Shown in pieces: positions 43,676 to 44,928 of a DNA stretch of 44,928 bases. The stretch is taken from positions 1 to 44,928 of the forward strand of contig NZ_QEOL01000042.1 of NCBI RefSeq assembly GCF_003096715.1. Reading direction: 5' to 3'. Below the pieces are notes generated by a model, which did no database searches, had not been told where the DNA came from, and saw nothing but the letters and a program-made list of their open reading frames with translations. Numbering within the stretch: the stretch's first letter is position 1; each line of letters opens with the position of its first letter. The stretch comes from Paraburkholderia silvatlantica. Its GTDB lineage: Bacteria; Pseudomonadota; Gammaproteobacteria; Burkholderiales; Burkholderiaceae. The position numbers and the translations under genes were made by a program.

Positions 43676-44314
43676 ATGGACTTTCTTAAGTACATCACTA
43701 ACCCGTATGCGCTTATCGCATATGCGTTGTTGATTGCGTATTCACTTGCCAAAGGTCAACGAGTTCTGGCCTATTTCTCGTTTGCACTCGCCGCAATCGC
43801 CGCATTGGCGATGCTGTTCCGCGTTGTTGTCCCAGCCCCGGTCAATCCGGCTCAAGCCGCTACCCAGCCTGCACCCCGCCCACCACCTTCCGTAATGGCT
43901 CCCGCCGTAGCTTTCGAAGACGGTGATGGATTTAAATTCCAGTATCCGAACGAGCTTTTTAGTTTCACCAAAATGCCTGGCTTCAAAGAGGGTTCGGGAT
44001 ATAACGCCACCTCCGCATTCGAGGGTGGCAGCTTTTCAGTTTGGAAGAAGGAAACCAGCCCTGAGTCCACTAGCAAAATTTTGGAAATTTGGCGTGCCTC
44101 CTGCCTCCAAGGAACCGATCCCTATAAAGTTATAAAATCCGATTGGGTGGTGCTATCGTGCGTTGAAGCAACGTCACCTGACACCATTCTGTATCGAGAA
44201 CAGATCAAGGGCAGCGACTACGATGCGCTCTTTATCCTCTCTTATCCAGCTAAGGACAGAGTCTATTGGGATCAAGTCGCCACGCTGATTGAATCTACAT
44301 TCAGCCTCAAATGA
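43676..44314 (+). CDS. Unknown membrane-anchored protein
   Basis: A 212-residue protein I do not recognise. Two hydrophobic segments lie at about 11-26 and 32-51, then a Pro/Ala linker (APVNPAQAATQPAPRPPP). A soluble domain of about 130 residues follows, rich in Ser, Tyr and Phe, with two cysteines (RASCLQG and VLSCVEA) that could pair. The soluble part is probably on the far side of the membrane or at its face; topology is not decided. GGAGG lies 5 bases before the ATG. Codon use is more A+T-rich than in the housekeeping genes upstream, suggesting horizontal acquisition. Confidence 0.75.
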   Translation: MDFLKYITNPYALIAYALLIAYSLAKGQRVLAYFSFALAAIAALAMLFRVVVPAPVNPAQAATQPAPRPPPSVMAPAVAFEDGDGFKFQYPNELFSFTKMPGFKEGSGYNATSAFEGGSFSVWKKETSPESTSKILEIWRASCLQGTDPYKVIKSDWVVLSCVEATSPDTILYREQIKGSDYDALFILSYPAKDRVYWDQVATLIESTFSLK

Positions 44315-44424
44315 CAGACTGGCCCGTCTACGCTTTCGCGAGCAATCCGCACTGCCCTTGGATGGCGAAGGGTACGCGTTGGCCGCTTCAGGTCCAATCC
44401 GGGGATGAGCGCGACCAGGATTCC

Positions 44425-44517
44425 CTACAGGTGACAGCCGATTAATAACAGACCGAGCACGCAAAGGGCGGCGCTCAAAAAGATCGAAGCCACGATAACG
44501 GCGGGTAGCGGAATCAT
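44425..44517 (-). CDS. Possible 30-residue membrane peptide
   Basis: A leftward frame from the ATG at 44517-44515 to a TAG at 44427-44425 encodes a peptide that is hydrophobic nearly throughout: MIPLPAVIVASIF followed by LSAALCVLGLLLIGCHL. This is one membrane helix, like known small membrane proteins or type I toxins. No clear ribosome binding site precedes it. A 93-base frame of this composition could arise by chance, so confidence is low. Confidence 0.3.
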   Translation of the reverse strand: MIPLPAVIVASIFLSAALCVLGLLLIGCHL

Positions 44518-44928
44518 GTTGATTAAGCGAATTCTTACATGACTCCATGTTATGCCCGTTGACTTTCCGGTACTGTCAACAAGTGTCAGAGACGCCATGT
44601 CAGCCTTCGTGTCCGCGCCAAAGGTTGTACAGTCACGCCCACAACAAACTGCGCGGCCGTCTACATCGCTTCTTCACACACGGAGCAAGCTACCGCCCCC
44701 GAGGCGAGCCCAGCAAGCTACCGCCGAAAGTATTGCGTGACGACGGGCTTCGCGACCGCCTGCGCAAGAAACTCGACCGCACTGGACAGATTCACGCCGC
44801 CACAAATAAAAAACACCCACAAGTGACTACGAAGTCGGGTCTGAAAAATTCGAAGGGCCCTGTGCAGCAAGGATTTGAAGCCGAAAGTGGTTGATGCATT
44901 TGCAGGATCCTGGCAGATTATGGGGAGT
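44518..44928. other. Unassigned right end of the window
   Basis: About 410 bases with no recognisable gene. A rightward open frame from 44547 is Arg/Lys/Pro-rich and resembles nothing I know. It contains a 13-base direct repeat (44685 and 44713). Confidence 0.4.
44685..44725 (+). repeat. 13-base direct repeat
   Basis: GCAAGCTACCGCC occurs at 44685-44697 and 44713-44725, 28 bases apart. It may be chance or the remnant of a small duplication. Confidence 0.5.

Noticed and set aside
44174..44548. A 124-codon leftward frame overlapping the end of the unknown membrane protein gene
   Set aside because: It overlaps a better-supported gene on the other strand, is rich in Arg and Ser, and lacks a ribosome binding site.

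Overview
This window is GC-rich, densely packed chromosomal DNA from a beta-proteobacterium of the family Burkholderiaceae, most likely Paraburkholderia, Caballeronia or Burkholderia. The placement rests on the fused hemD-hemX gene behind hemC, the nadE-glnB pair, a tandem ompR-envZ-like two-component system, an OmpC-type porin, and the grouping of metG, mrp and dcd with an Orn/Lys/Arg decarboxylase. Genus and species are inference; there is no rRNA or tRNA to confirm them.

Layout. 1-3000: the start of a leftward ABC-type permease gene, a 770-base non-coding region with repeated 10-mers, a membrane diguanylate cyclase, and an 88-residue protein that may have a Cas2/SinR-like fold. 3000-6750: an EnvZ/OmpR-type kinase and regulator, divergent from a Spy/CpxP-like periplasmic protein with a Met/His-rich segment, then a pirin. 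7170-10450: a basic amino-acid (HisJ-Q-M-P type) ABC importer. 11030-12200: a porin. 12400-14920: glutamine-dependent NAD synthetase followed by a PII protein. 15150-17500: a FemAB/GNAT-like protein, a GIY-YIG protein, an EAL-domain relic and pyrophosphatase. 17800-21530: aldehyde dehydrogenase, short-chain dehydrogenase and an MFS carrier, which look like one catabolic set. 21600-26050: the leftward hemC-hemDX-hemY operon. 26500-29600: phosphoenolpyruvate carboxylase with a basic N-terminal tail. 29670-31460: a methyltransferase divergent from an XRE-type regulator. 31600-34000: argH and a bestrophin-like channel. 33990-39600 (leftward): an LprI-like protein, a PLP decarboxylase, dcd, a SodC-like lipoprotein lacking most metal ligands, and mrp. 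39920-43160: an OmpA-type lipoprotein, a candidate small RNA or leader, and metG.

From about 43,240 to the end the sequence is visibly richer in A+T and poor in recognisable genes. It holds one unknown membrane-anchored protein, a possible 30-residue membrane peptide and short repeats, which suggests the edge of an accessory region.

Most genes are housekeeping or common accessory genes. No CRISPR array, intact insertion sequence, prophage or obvious defence system is present. The most notable signals are the degenerate SodC-like protein, the EAL relic, the Cas2/SinR-like small protein, regularly spaced operator-like repeats at several promoters, and the candidate terminated leader upstream of metG.
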